This document shows positions 1 to 7,656 of a DNA stretch of 64,000 bases, one piece after another; position 1 is the stretch's first letter; every line of letters starts with the position of its first letter. The notes below the pieces were generated by a model. The model saw only the letters and a list, made by a program, of their open reading frames with translations, was not told the origin of the DNA and did no database searches. The DNA comes from Streptomyces sp. NBC_01198. Its GTDB lineage: Bacteria > Actinomycetota > Actinomycetes > Streptomycetales > Streptomycetaceae. The position numbers and the translations under genes were made by a program. Location of the stretch: positions 2,378,001-2,442,000 of the forward strand of contig NZ_CP108568.1 of the NCBI RefSeq assembly GCF_036010485.1, written 5' to 3'.

Positions 1-1365
1 CAGGGTGATCACGAACGTGCCGGCGGTGAAGGCGGCGGCCACCAGCAGGCCGCGGTGGAAGCCGTCCACCAGGGCGTCGGACTGCGACGCCCCGCCCGCC
101 AGCGCGTGGGTGGTGCGCGAGGTGGCCAGAGTGGTGACGACGGCGAGCCCGACCGCGCCGCCGACCTGCTGGAAGGCAGTGAAGACGCCCGAGGCGGCGC
201 CCGCGTCGGCGTGGGTGACGTCGACCACCGCGGCGATCTGGGCCGGCACCGACACCGCGATGACGCCGACGCCGAACAGGATGATCCCGGGCATGATCTG
301 GCTCGCGTAGGGCCCGGTGGCGTCGGCGCGGGAGAGCAGCAGCAGGCCGGCCACGCTGAGCAGGGTGCCCGCGGTCTGCACCGGCCGGGTGCCGAAGCGG
401 GTGATCAGCGGGGTGGCGAGTACCGCGGCGCCGATGGCGGCCCCGCCCATCGGCAGGAACTCCACCCCGGCCCGCAGGGCGGTGTCGCCGCGCACCTGCT
501 GGAGGAAGATCGCGGTCAGGAAGAACATCGACAGGAAGGCCGCGCCGGTCAGCGCGACGGTGCCGCCCGCGCTGCTCAGGGCGCGCGACCTGAGCAGCCG
601 CATCGGCACCAGGGGCGCCTCGATCCGGGTCTCGACCACCAGGAAGGCGGCCAGCAGCAGCAGCCCGCCGGCCAGGCAGCCGATGACCTCGGCCGAGGTC
701 CAGCCCAGCGGCTCGGCGCGTACGACGGCGTAGACCACGCCGAGCACCCCGCTGGTGGCGAGGACCGCGCCGAGCGCGTCGAAGACGCGGCGGCCGGCGT
801 GCGGCGCGACGTGCGGGACGATCAGCGGGGTCACGATCACCAGGGCGATGACGATCGGCACGTTGACGATGAAGACCCAGCGCCAGCTGAGCGAGTCGAC
901 CAGGAATCCGCCGGCGACCACGCCGAGGGTGCCGCCGAGACCGGCCAGGCCGCCCCAGACGCCCATGGCGATGTTGCGCTCCTTGCCGTGCGGGAAGGTC
1001 ACGGTGAGGATGCCCAGCGCGGCCGGCGACAGCAGCGCCCCGCCGAGGCCTTGCAGGGAACGGGCCGCGATGAGCAGCCCGGGCGATCCTGCCAGGCCGC
1101 CGGCCAGCGAGGTCACGCCGAACAGCACCAGGCCGGTGACGAACACCCGGCGGGAGCCCAGCAGGTCGGCCGCCCGGCCGCCGAGCAGCAGGAAGCCGCC
1201 GAAGACGAGCGTGTAGGCGCTGATCACCCACTGCAGGCCGTCGGCGGTGAAGCCGAGGTCGTCCTGGATGTGCGGCAGTGCGACGTTCACGATCGTCACG
1301 TCGAGCACCACGATGAATTGGGCGAGGGCCAGCACGGTCAGGGTGGCCCAGGGACTTCGTCGCAT
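1..1365 (-). CDS. MFS drug exporter, DHA2/EmrB-QacA type (C-terminus cut by window edge)
   Basis: The complement reads open from an ATG at 1365 to the window edge (455 codons, no stop), so the C-terminus is missing. The N-terminus MRRSPWATLTVLALAQFIVV continues with LDVTIVNVALP, the classic first helix of the 14-helix DHA2 drug:proton antiporters. GGRAADLLGSRR is motif A between helices 2 and 3, and RSLQGLGGALLSPAALGI follows. At least ten hydrophobic helices are visible. It lies divergent from a TetR gene at 1504 with about 138 bp between them, the standard repressor/exporter arrangement. The likely role is proton-driven efflux of a hydrophobic drug across the cytoplasmic membrane. The substrate cannot be read from sequence. 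Confidence 0.9.
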   Translation of the reverse strand, partial: MRRSPWATLTVLALAQFIVVLDVTIVNVALPHIQDDLGFTADGLQWVISAYTLVFGGFLLLGGRAADLLGSRRVFVTGLVLFGVTSLAGGLAGSPGLLIAARSLQGLGGALLSPAALGILTVTFPHGKERNIAMGVWGGLAGLGGTLGVVAGGFLVDSLSWRWVFIVNVPIVIALVIVTPLIVPHVAPHAGRRVFDALGAVLATSGVLGVVYAVVRAEPLGWTSAEVIGCLAGGLLLLAAFLVVETRIEAPLVPMRLLRSRALSSAGGTVALTGAAFLSMFFLTAIFLQQVRGDTALRAGVEFLPMGGAAIGAAVLATPLITRFGTRPVQTAGTLLSVAGLLLLSRADATGPYASQIMPGIILFGVGVIAVSVPAQIAAVVDVTHADAGAASGVFTAFQQVGGAVGLAVVTTLATSRTTHALAGGASQSDALVDGFHRGLLVAAAFTAGTFVITL

Positions 1366-1430
1366 AGCAACCTCGGAAGGGATGTTTACGGCGTATGCTT
1401 ACGGCGACACCATACAGGCATTGCTTACTT

Positions 1431-1463
1431 TGTACACACGAGTTGGATGTGTACGCTGTACAC
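1431..1463. promoter_or_regulatory. candidate TetR operator with three half-sites
   Basis: GTACACA at 1432-1438 and TGTGTAC at 1448-1454 form a perfect 7-bp inverted repeat with a 9-nt spacer. A further TGTACAC follows at 1457-1463. The cluster lies in the divergent promoter between the exporter (start 1365) and the TetR gene (start 1504), where a TetR dimer would control both. Assignment to this regulator is inferred from position. Confidence 0.55.
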
Positions 1464-1503
1464 CACACCGGGGGGCGGATGGCGACGGAAGGGTTGGGCG
1501 GAC

Positions 1504-2178
1504 ATGGCGGCCCAGAAGCGTTTGAACCGTGACGAGCTGATCACCACCGCGCTGGCCGTCGCGGACGCCGAGGGGCTCGACGCGGTGACCATCCGCCGGG
1601 TCGCCCAGCTCCACGACGTCACCCCGATGGCCCTCTACCGGCACTTCCCCGACAAGGATGGCCTGCTGCTCGCCCTCGCGGAGCGGCTGCTGGCCGGCGC
1701 CGTGGTGCCCGAGCCCGACGACCGGCCCTGGCACGAGCAGTTGCGCGACGTGCTCAGCGGCTTCCTGGACGCCCTGCGGCCGCACCCCAACGCGGCGGTG
1801 CTGGTCTTCAACGGCATGGTGACCACCGAGCCGGGCCTGGCCGTCACCGAGCGGGCGCTCGCCCTGATGGCCCAGGGCGGCATGTCGGTGGAGCGCAGCG
1901 CGGAGACCGCCAGCCAGATCCTCGGCTCGCTGGTGGCGCTGGCCATCGCCGAACCCGGGCGCGACCTCGGCCCGGACCCTGAGGCCAACGAGGACGCCGT
2001 ACGCGCCAGGCGCGCCACCCTGCTCGCCCTCTCGCCCCGCCGCTACCCGCACATCGTCGCCGCCGCAGACGCGCTGGCGGCCTGCGCCGACCAGGAGCTG
2101 TACTTCGACCGGGGCGTGGACCTGATCGTCACCGGCATCCGGGACGCCGCCCGGGCCGAGGCCGCCGCCGCGCACTGA
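1504..2178 (+). CDS. TetR-family transcriptional regulator (TetR_C type)
   Basis: 224-aa repressor. The N-terminal helix-turn-helix reads LITTALAVADAEGLDAVTIR, then RVAQLHDVTPMALYRHFPDK, the pattern of the TetR_N domain (residues about 8-55). The remainder resembles the tetracycline-repressor C-terminal ligand domain. I chose ATG 1504, preceded by GGAAGGG, over an in-frame ATG at 1447 that lies inside the operator palindrome. It is divergent from the DHA2 exporter at 1365, so it most likely represses that exporter and itself and is released by the exported drug. Confidence 0.9.
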   Translation: MAAQKRLNRDELITTALAVADAEGLDAVTIRRVAQLHDVTPMALYRHFPDKDGLLLALAERLLAGAVVPEPDDRPWHEQLRDVLSGFLDALRPHPNAAVLVFNGMVTTEPGLAVTERALALMAQGGMSVERSAETASQILGSLVALAIAEPGRDLGPDPEANEDAVRARRATLLALSPRRYPHIVAAADALAACADQELYFDRGVDLIVTGIRDAARAEAAAAH

Positions 2179-2224
2179 CCCTACGCCGAACGGTGGAGCG
2201 CCCGCCCGGGCACCAGGGGTGGCT

Positions 2225-2389
2225 GTGACAGGCGGTCACCCGCGATCAGCCGGACGTATCAGCCGGTAAGGCACGGGCACGGCACGCAACACCCAGATTT
2301 AACCTCAGAACTCCTTCTGTGACCGGATCTACGCGCGTATCTTGAGGGCCGATCGCGCCCGCCCCCGCCCGGGGTGACGTGCCGTCACC
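2225..2389. promoter_or_regulatory. two matched palindromes GTGAC-N5-GTCAC upstream of secreted nuclease
   Basis: GTGAC…GTCAC occurs at 2225-2239 and again at 2374-2388, both with a 5-nt spacer. The second can be extended to a 7-bp arm (GGTGACG / CGTCACC, 2373-2389) and ends 33 nt before the GTG start at 2423. A 9-bp direct repeat ATCAGCCGG occurs at 2245-2253 and 2258-2266. The spacing is one base longer than a classical Crp site. The binding protein is unknown. Confidence 0.4.
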
Positions 2390-2422
2390 ATCAGCCGCTC
2401 CCCCAGAAGGAGAACCCCTCCG

Positions 2423-4909
2423 GTGTCGCACCCCTCTGAGGCCGCCGAGGCATCACCCCGCCCCACCAGACCCCTCAACCCGGGGCTCCGCAAGCGATTC
2501 CTGCCGATCGGCATAGCCGGTGCCATGGTGCTCGCCGGGCTCGGCGTGCACGCCGCCTTCGCCGCGCCCTCCGCCGACGCGCTGGTCGCCGAGGTCTACG
2601 GGGGCGGCGGCAACTCCGGCGCCACCTACACCAACGACTTCGTGGAGTTGGCCAACGCCGGTGCGGCGCCGGTGGACCTGAGCGCCTACAGCGTGCAGTA
2701 CCTGCCGGGAGCACCGTCCCCGACGTCCAAGTGGCAGGCCACCGCGCTCACCGGCTCGCTGGCCGGCGGCGGCCGCTACCTGGTCCAGGAGGGCGCGGGA
2801 ACGGGCGGCAGCACCGCGCTGCCGACCCCCGACGCCAGCGGCGCCATCAACATGTCCGGCACCACCGGCACCGTCGCGCTGGTCTCCGGCGCCGACCCGC
2901 TGACCTGCCTGACCGCCGCGGACTGCGCCGCCGACCCGCGGGTCAAGGACCTGGTCGGCTACGGCACCGCGCTGGTACGCGAGGGCAGCGGCCCGGCGGC
3001 AGGCGCGAGCAACAGCGACTCGGTCACCCGCGGCGCCACCCTCGCCGACACCGACGACAACGCGGCCGACTTCACCGCCGGCGCGCCCACCCCGCAGAAC
3101 TCCGGTGGCGGCGGCGGCCCGACGCAGCCGCCCACCACCCCGCCGACCACGCCGCCCACCTCGCCGCCGACCGGCACCGAGGCGAAGATCCACGACATCC
3201 AGGGCGACACCCGCAACTCGCCCTTCGCCGGCAAGGCGGTCACCGGCGCGACCGGCGTCGTCACCGGCGTGCGGGACTACGGCTCGTCCAAGGGCTTCTG
3301 GATGCAGGACCCGAAGCCGGACGCCAACCCCCGTACCAGCGAGGGCATCTTCGTCTACACCAGCGCGAGCCCGACCGTCGCCGTCGGCGACAGCGTGTCG
3401 GTGGCCGGCACCGTCTCGCAGTACTACCCGGGCGGCGCCGACACCGGTGCGCAGCCGATCACCGAGCTCACCAAGCCCACCGTGACCAAGGTGTCCTCGG
3501 GCAACCCGCTGCCCGCGCCGGTCGTGCTCGACGACAAGAGCGTCCCCGACGCCTTCGTGCCCAGCGCCGGCGGTGGCAGCATCGAGGACCTGCCGCTGCG
3601 GCCCACGGAGTACGCGCTCGACCTCTACGCGTCGCTCGAAGGCATGAACGTGCAGATCGACGACAGCCGGGTGGTCGGCGCGTCCGACGCGTACTCGGAG
3701 CTGTGGGTCACGGTCAAGCCGCAGCAGAACCCGACCAAGCGCGGCGGCACCCTCTACACCGGCTACGACCAGCCCAACTCCGGCCGCCTGATGGTGCAGT
3801 CGCTCATCCCGACCGCGACCTCGGCCTTCCCGACCGCCAACGTCGGCGACACCCTGCGCGGCACGACCGCCGGCCCGCTGGACTACAACCAGTTCGCCGG
3901 CACGTACGCGCTCCAGGCCCGCACGCTCGGCACCGTCAAGAGCGGTGGCCTGCAGCCCGAGGTCACCGCCAAGGCGTCGTCCGACCAGGCGACCGTGGGC
4001 ACGTACAACGTGGAGAACCTGGCGCCGGGCAACCCGCAGTCGAAGTTCGACGCGCTCGCCCAGGGCCTGGTGCACAATCTGCGCTCGCCCGACATCGTGG
4101 CCCTGGAGGAGATCCAGGACAACAACGGCGCCACCGACGACGGCACCGTCGCCGCCGACCAGACGCTGACCAAGCTCACCGACGCGATCGTCGCCGCCGG
4201 CGGCCCCCGCTACCAGTGGCGGGAGATCGACCCGGTCAACGACAAGGACGGCGGCGAGCCGGGCGGCAACATCCGGTCGGTGTTCCTGTTCAACCCGCAG
4301 CGTGCAGGCTTCGTCGACATCCCCGGCGGCGACTCGACCACCCCGGTCGGCATCACCGGCACCGGCGCCGGCACCTCGCTGACCGCCTCCCCCGGCCGGA
4401 TCGCGCCCGCCGACCAGGCGTGGAACAGCAGCCGCAAGCCGCTGGCCGGCGAGTTCACCTTCCGCGGCAAGAAGCTGTTCGTCATCGCCAACCACTTCGA
4501 CAGCAAGGGCGGCGACCAGGGCATCGACAGCCACCTGCAGCCGCCGGTCCGCAGCTCCGAGGTGCAGCGGGTCCGCCAGGCGATCGTCGAGCACGACTTC
4601 GTCCAGCAGCTGGAGACCGCCGACCCCAAGGCGGACGTGGTGGTGCTCGGCGACCTGAACGACTACCAGTTCTCCCCGGCGGTCCAGAGCCTCACCGGGA
4701 ACGGCACGGTGCTGACCGACCTGGTCAACACGCTGCCGGCCAAGGAGCGGTACTCATACGTCTACGAGGGCAACTCGCAGGTCCTCGACCACATCCTGGT
4801 CAGCCCGGCGCTGGGGAAGCACGTCGACTACGACGTGGTGCACATCAACTCCGAATTCGCCGCGCAGACCAGCGACCACGATCCGCAGGTCGTCCGCCTG
4901 CGCCCGTAA
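2423..4909 (+). CDS. secreted ExeM/NucH-type nuclease with lamin-tail domain
   Basis: 828-aa exported protein starting at GTG 2423 behind AGAAGGAG. A basic N-terminus and hydrophobic helix (residues about 24-48, ending AAFAAPSADA) form the signal peptide. Residues about 53-200 are a lamin-tail-like domain (EVYGGGGNSGATYTNDFVEL). A Pro/Thr linker is followed by an OB-like segment from about 250. The C-terminal endonuclease/exonuclease/phosphatase fold shows VGTYNVENL, VALEEIQDN, VVVLGDLND, LDHILVSPAL and TSDHDPQ, which supply the metal-binding Asn, Glu, Asp and His. This is the architecture of large extracellular DNases of the ExeM/NucH class. It probably degrades extracellular nucleic acid for phosphate and nitrogen. 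A strong terminator follows at 4946. Confidence 0.87.
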   Translation: MSHPSEAAEASPRPTRPLNPGLRKRFLPIGIAGAMVLAGLGVHAAFAAPSADALVAEVYGGGGNSGATYTNDFVELANAGAAPVDLSAYSVQYLPGAPSPTSKWQATALTGSLAGGGRYLVQEGAGTGGSTALPTPDASGAINMSGTTGTVALVSGADPLTCLTAADCAADPRVKDLVGYGTALVREGSGPAAGASNSDSVTRGATLADTDDNAADFTAGAPTPQNSGGGGGPTQPPTTPPTTPPTSPPTGTEAKIHDIQGDTRNSPFAGKAVTGATGVVTGVRDYGSSKGFWMQDPKPDANPRTSEGIFVYTSASPTVAVGDSVSVAGTVSQYYPGGADTGAQPITELTKPTVTKVSSGNPLPAPVVLDDKSVPDAFVPSAGGGSIEDLPLRPTEYALDLYASLEGMNVQIDDSRVVGASDAYSELWVTVKPQQNPTKRGGTLYTGYDQPNSGRLMVQSLIPTATSAFPTANVGDTLRGTTAGPLDYNQFAGTYALQARTLGTVKSGGLQPEVTAKASSDQATVGTYNVENLAPGNPQSKFDALAQGLVHNLRSPDIVALEEIQDNNGATDDGTVAADQTLTKLTDAIVAAGGPRYQWREIDPVNDKDGGEPGGNIRSVFLFNPQRAGFVDIPGGDSTTPVGITGTGAGTSLTASPGRIAPADQAWNSSRKPLAGEFTFRGKKLFVIANHFDSKGGDQGIDSHLQPPVRSSEVQRVRQAIVEHDFVQQLETADPKADVVVLGDLNDYQFSPAVQSLTGNGTVLTDLVNTLPAKERYSYVYEGNSQVLDHILVSPALGKHVDYDVVHINSEFAAQTSDHDPQVVRLRP

Positions 4910-4945
4910 CCTCCCCTTTCCCCCGGGTCACCGCCCCGCACCCCG

Positions 4946-4980
4946 CCCCCGCGCCGGCGCAACTCCCGCCGGCGCGGGGG
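4946..4980 (+). terminator. rho-independent-type hairpin after the nuclease gene
   Basis: A perfect 14-bp GC stem (4946-4959 with 4967-4980) with a 7-nt loop starts 36 nt after the nuclease stop codon. There is no T-tract, as is common in Streptomyces terminators. Confidence 0.7.
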
Positions 4981-4982
4981 CG

Positions 4983-5050
4983 CGGTCCCGCTGCGGCAGG
5001 GGGGTGCCAACCCCGCTGCCGCGGGGGCTACGGTCCCGCTGCGGCAGGGG
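4983..5050. repeat. 20-bp perfect direct repeat
   Basis: The 20 bases at 4983-5002 recur exactly at 5031-5050. The intervening bases include CCCCGCTGCCGCGGGGG, which pairs with parts of both copies. It lies in the intergenic space downstream of the nuclease, and I see no coding in it. Confidence 0.6.
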
Positions 5051-5054
5051 CCCC

Positions 5055-5160
5055 CAGGGGCACGGGGAACTGCGCGCGCAACCCACCACCGGCCGGTGGT
5101 CCGAGATCGACAGCAACAGCCCCTTTCGGCCGGCGACGACCCGCGCGCCCGGTGGGGGCT
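5055..5160 (+). repeat. half copy (left end) of the palindrome-ended dispersed repeat
   Basis: Bases 5055-5077 match the left 23-bp arm of the element inside glgB (40679-40701) with one mismatch. The similarity continues through CCGGTGGTCCG and CGGCCGG into the middle of the element. The right arm is absent; the copy ends at the 3' end of the ATPase gene (stop at 5167). This appears to be a truncated member of a small dispersed repeat family. Confidence 0.7.
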
Positions 5161-5166
5161 GGTCCC

Positions 5167-5730
5167 TCAGCGGCGGTCCTGGCAGCCGTCCCCGGCTGAA
5201 CATTCGGCCCACAGGACCTTCCCGACCCCCTCGCGGCCGCTCGCCCCCCAGCGCCCACCGGTGAGCGCATCCACCAGCGCCAGGCCACGCCCTGACTCGG
5301 CATCCGCGGACGGTTGCCGAAGCTCCGGCTTGTTCTCGTTCGCGTCGTGCACTTCGATCCGCAGATCACCCCCCGGCAGCCGCTCGAACCGCGTCTCAAG
5401 CAGAGTGTCTTCCGGTCCGTGGGCATGCTGTACAGCGTTGGTGACCAGCTCCGAGACCACCAGTTCGGCCACGTCGGCCAGGTCCTGCAGGCCCCACGCG
5501 GCCAAATGCCACACCAGCAGCCGCCGTACCCTGGCCGCGATGACCGGGTCACGCCGCCACCGGTACACCAGGGTCGGCGGCAAGTCGCTGCGAAGGTCAC
5601 GTCGACTCGGCGTTGGAGCGTCCGTGGCCTCAGCCTGCCGCCTTTCCTCTGCCCTCGTCCCGGCGCAGTCGGGAAGGTCTTCAGCCGTGTCCGGGTGGTC
5701 GGATTCAAGGTCGTCGGCCAGATGCGACAT
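5167..5730 (-). CDS. RsbW-like ATP-binding regulatory protein
   Basis: 187-aa protein with a single GHKL-type ATPase fold of the anti-sigma-factor kinase class. VSELVTNAVQH (residues about 92-102, with Glu94 and Asn98) is the N-box, and GRGLALVD (148-155) the glycine-rich lid. Residues 1-50 are acidic and probably disordered. I chose ATG 5730, preceded by GAGGGG, over a longer start at 5808. Streptomyces encode dozens of these proteins, many beside XRE regulators, as here (gene at 6038 on the same strand). The likely role is nucleotide-dependent regulation of a partner protein. The partner is unknown. Confidence 0.85.
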   Translation of the reverse strand: MSHLADDLESDHPDTAEDLPDCAGTRAEERRQAEATDAPTPSRRDLRSDLPPTLVYRWRRDPVIAARVRRLLVWHLAAWGLQDLADVAELVVSELVTNAVQHAHGPEDTLLETRFERLPGGDLRIEVHDANENKPELRQPSADAESGRGLALVDALTGGRWGASGREGVGKVLWAECSAGDGCQDRR

Positions 5731-6019
5731 GAATGAGTCCCCTCGTTCGGTGCTCAGGTAACAGGACTGACCGGCCTCGCCGACCCACGGCAACAGGCGC
5801 ATTCCCATCAGGCCACCGCCCCGACAAGAGAGAGGGCCGGGCGGACAGTGATCCCTAACTCCCCGAACCGAAGTCCGATGAAGTCACGCATGCTTGACGC
5901 TCCAATCCAGCGTTGAACCACGCCCCCCGGCCGACAGCACGGTCGCGGGGGTCTGCCGCAGCTCACGCTAGGAGCGCCTGTTTCAGCGCCACAGTGACGA
6001 ACCGCCCTACCTTTGCGAT
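5731..6019. other. intergenic region upstream of the ATPase gene
   Basis: No gene is visible. It should carry the leftward promoter of the ATPase gene. An imperfect inverted repeat ACGCT-N7-AGCGT is centred at about 5905 and could be an operator. The GC content falls slightly relative to flanking genes. Confidence 0.4.
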
Positions 6020-6044
6020 CAGGTAGGACGCGGCGTCCTACCTG
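6020..6044 (-). terminator. hairpin overlapping the stop codon of the XRE regulator
   Basis: CAGGTAGGACG (6020-6030) and CGTCCTACCTG (6034-6044) form a perfect 11-bp inverted repeat with a 3-nt loop. The stop codon of the XRE gene (6038-6040) lies inside it. It is probably a leftward terminator, though it could also act as a processing or binding site before the downstream ATPase gene. Confidence 0.55.
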
Positions 6045-7249
6045 TTGAGACCGAGACGGTCAGCGAGCGCCAGCACCGGGGCATCTCGGCGGCGTGCCCT
6101 GCCACGCAGGTCCTCAACCAAGCGCCGCGACGTCGAGTGGTAGCTCATCCACTCGGGAGCGTCGCGTTCAGCGGACAGCAGAGCCCGGGTCGCAGCCGCG
6201 TCGTTGTCGAGATCCGAGTAGGCCAGCGCTCGGTCGACGTGGAAGCGCGCCCGCCATGTCGGCGGCAGCGAATCGAGGCCCGGCACGGTACGAGCAACGC
6301 GGATCGCCTCGTCACTGCGCTCCAACTCGACAAGGAAGTTGACCTTGGCGACTCCGGCATTGGTCGGGCCGAAAGGCGTTGCGTACACCATCAGATCCTC
6401 GCCGATGCTGGCCGCCGCGCCGGTCGCCATATTCAGTAGGTCGCTCACCTGGCGTTCTTGTCGTACGGCAGCGGTAGCGGCACGTAACAGCAGAACCCCC
6501 CACAGCGCCAGCTCCCGCGGCGAGGACCGGAAGCCCGGCTCAATCTGCTCGGCGCGAACCAGCGCAACACGCTCGGCGTCTTCAAGGCGCCCCTGCTTGG
6601 CGAAGACCCACGACAGCGTCGACGCGGCCAGCGTCTCAAGGTCCGGGTCATCGCAGCACCTGATAGCAGCCCACGAACGTTCCATCGCCGTGAACGCGGC
6701 GTCCTCCTTACCCAGCGCCGTCAGCGTCGTGGCCGCCACCTGGTACGCCACCGCCAGCACCGACTGGGCGGCGGCAGCGTCAACACCGGTGTAGGCATGC
6801 ACAGCGGCACGGGCGTCACGGATCAACTGGGGAAGCAGAGAGCCGATTTCGCCCATACGTCCTTCTCGCCGGATGACCTCGGTCGAGACAAGCGAGGCTT
6901 GCAGGTCAGCGATAGAGGGTGGATCCTCCGGGTCCACTTCGCCCCCCAGGAGGTCAGTCAGCGGGGACACCGCCTGGCGCAACGCGAGCACCGAGGGCGG
7001 CTCGGCCTCCACTGCGTGAGAACCCTCGAACGTCGAGGGCTGGCCGACAAGAACCGACGGTTCGGTGTCCAACGCCCTGGCCAGAGCATTGATCGTGGTC
7101 AGCCTTGCTGAAGTCCGCTGACCTTGTTCCAGTTTCCGTACGACGTCGACCGAAAGGCCTGCCTTGTCAGCCAGGCCCTCTTGGGACAGGCTGCGCCGCA
7201 GCCGAAGCTCGGCGATGCGGTCGCCCATTCCGGACTCGAATACGCCCAC
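6038..7249 (-). CDS. XRE-family HTH regulator with helical (TPR-like) C-terminal domain
   Basis: 403-aa protein. Residues about 10-66 are an XRE/Cro-type helix-turn-helix (IAELRLRRSLSQEGLADKAG followed by LSVDVVRKLEQGQRT). The remaining 330 residues are alanine-rich paired helices, as in the tetratricopeptide-like sensor domains of Streptomyces regulators. GTG 7249, behind a GGGGGG tract, is used here; ATG 7228 is an in-frame alternative without a clear ribosome site. It lies just upstream of, and on the same strand as, the RsbW-like ATPase, a pairing common in this genus, although the usual DUF397 partner is missing here. The signal and targets are unknown. Confidence 0.85.
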   Translation of the reverse strand: MGVFESGMGDRIAELRLRRSLSQEGLADKAGLSVDVVRKLEQGQRTSARLTTINALARALDTEPSVLVGQPSTFEGSHAVEAEPPSVLALRQAVSPLTDLLGGEVDPEDPPSIADLQASLVSTEVIRREGRMGEIGSLLPQLIRDARAAVHAYTGVDAAAAQSVLAVAYQVAATTLTALGKEDAAFTAMERSWAAIRCCDDPDLETLAASTLSWVFAKQGRLEDAERVALVRAEQIEPGFRSSPRELALWGVLLLRAATAAVRQERQVSDLLNMATGAAASIGEDLMVYATPFGPTNAGVAKVNFLVELERSDEAIRVARTVPGLDSLPPTWRARFHVDRALAYSDLDNDAAATRALLSAERDAPEWMSYHSTSRRLVEDLRGRARRRDAPVLALADRLGLNR

Positions 7250-7352
7250 GTCTACCCCCCGGTAAAGGATGGTGGCTCTACGGTACGCCGCCCGATCCGG
7301 ACGCAGCGACGTCGCAGGCGCAACGTGAGGCCGCCTGATCCCCCGCCGTACG

Positions 7353-7412
7353 CCCCTCCCGGCCGGTGACGACCCCTAGAAACCGCCCGCGGTTCCCCAC
7401 GCCCCCGAAGGG
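7353..7412 (+). repeat. half copy (right end) of the palindrome-ended dispersed repeat
   Basis: CCGGCCGGTGACGACCC followed by GGTTCCCCACGCCCCCGAA matches, with scattered differences, the right half of the glgB-embedded element (about 40750-40810). The left half is not seen. It lies in the 407-bp gap between the XRE gene and the glucanase. The rest of the gap up to 7515 shows no gene. Confidence 0.55.
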
Positions 7413-7515
7413 CGCCGCCTGCCGTAGAGGGGAGCCACCCGGGGGCGCCGGGCCGGTGGTGGGCCGGGGTGCGTCGTCGGGTGACCCCCCGGGAGGGGGC
7501 ATCGTGTGCAAGACC

Positions 7516-7592
7516 TTGACGCCGCATCGGCGAGGTACTAGAAAACTCCTGCTCGAAGAGAGCGCTCTCAGGCCGCAGTAGAGAGCGCTTTC
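7516..7592 (+). promoter_or_regulatory. promoter with two LacI-type operators for the glucanase gene
   Basis: A sigma70-like promoter TTGACG (7516) -N17- TAGAAA (7539) is followed by GAGAGCGCTCTC (7558-7569, a perfect palindrome) and GAGAGCGCTTTC (7581-7592, one mismatch). Their centres are 23 bp apart, about two helical turns. The CG-centred GAGCGCTC core resembles the GGGAGCGCTCCC site of CebR and other LacI-family sugar repressors. The sites lie downstream of the predicted transcription start, so binding would block transcription. Induction by beta-glucan oligosaccharides is inferred. Confidence 0.65.
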
Positions 7593-7656
7593 ACGCAAGT
7601 CCCAGCGGATTGCCTCGCACCCCCCACATCGGGCACATCGGGACAGGAGACCACGC

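Noticed and set aside
55..1503. Long plus-strand frame running through the exporter into the TetR gene
   Set aside because: The complement encodes an unmistakable DHA2 transporter. The plus reading before 1504 is charged low complexity without a ribosome site.
2225..2239. Crp-type site TGTGA…TCACC before the nuclease gene
   Set aside because: The spacer is one base longer than in Crp sites. It is kept as an unassigned palindrome.
4910..5166. Possible small GC-rich genes in the space after the nuclease
   Set aside because: The sequence is explained by a terminator, a 20-bp direct repeat and a truncated dispersed repeat.
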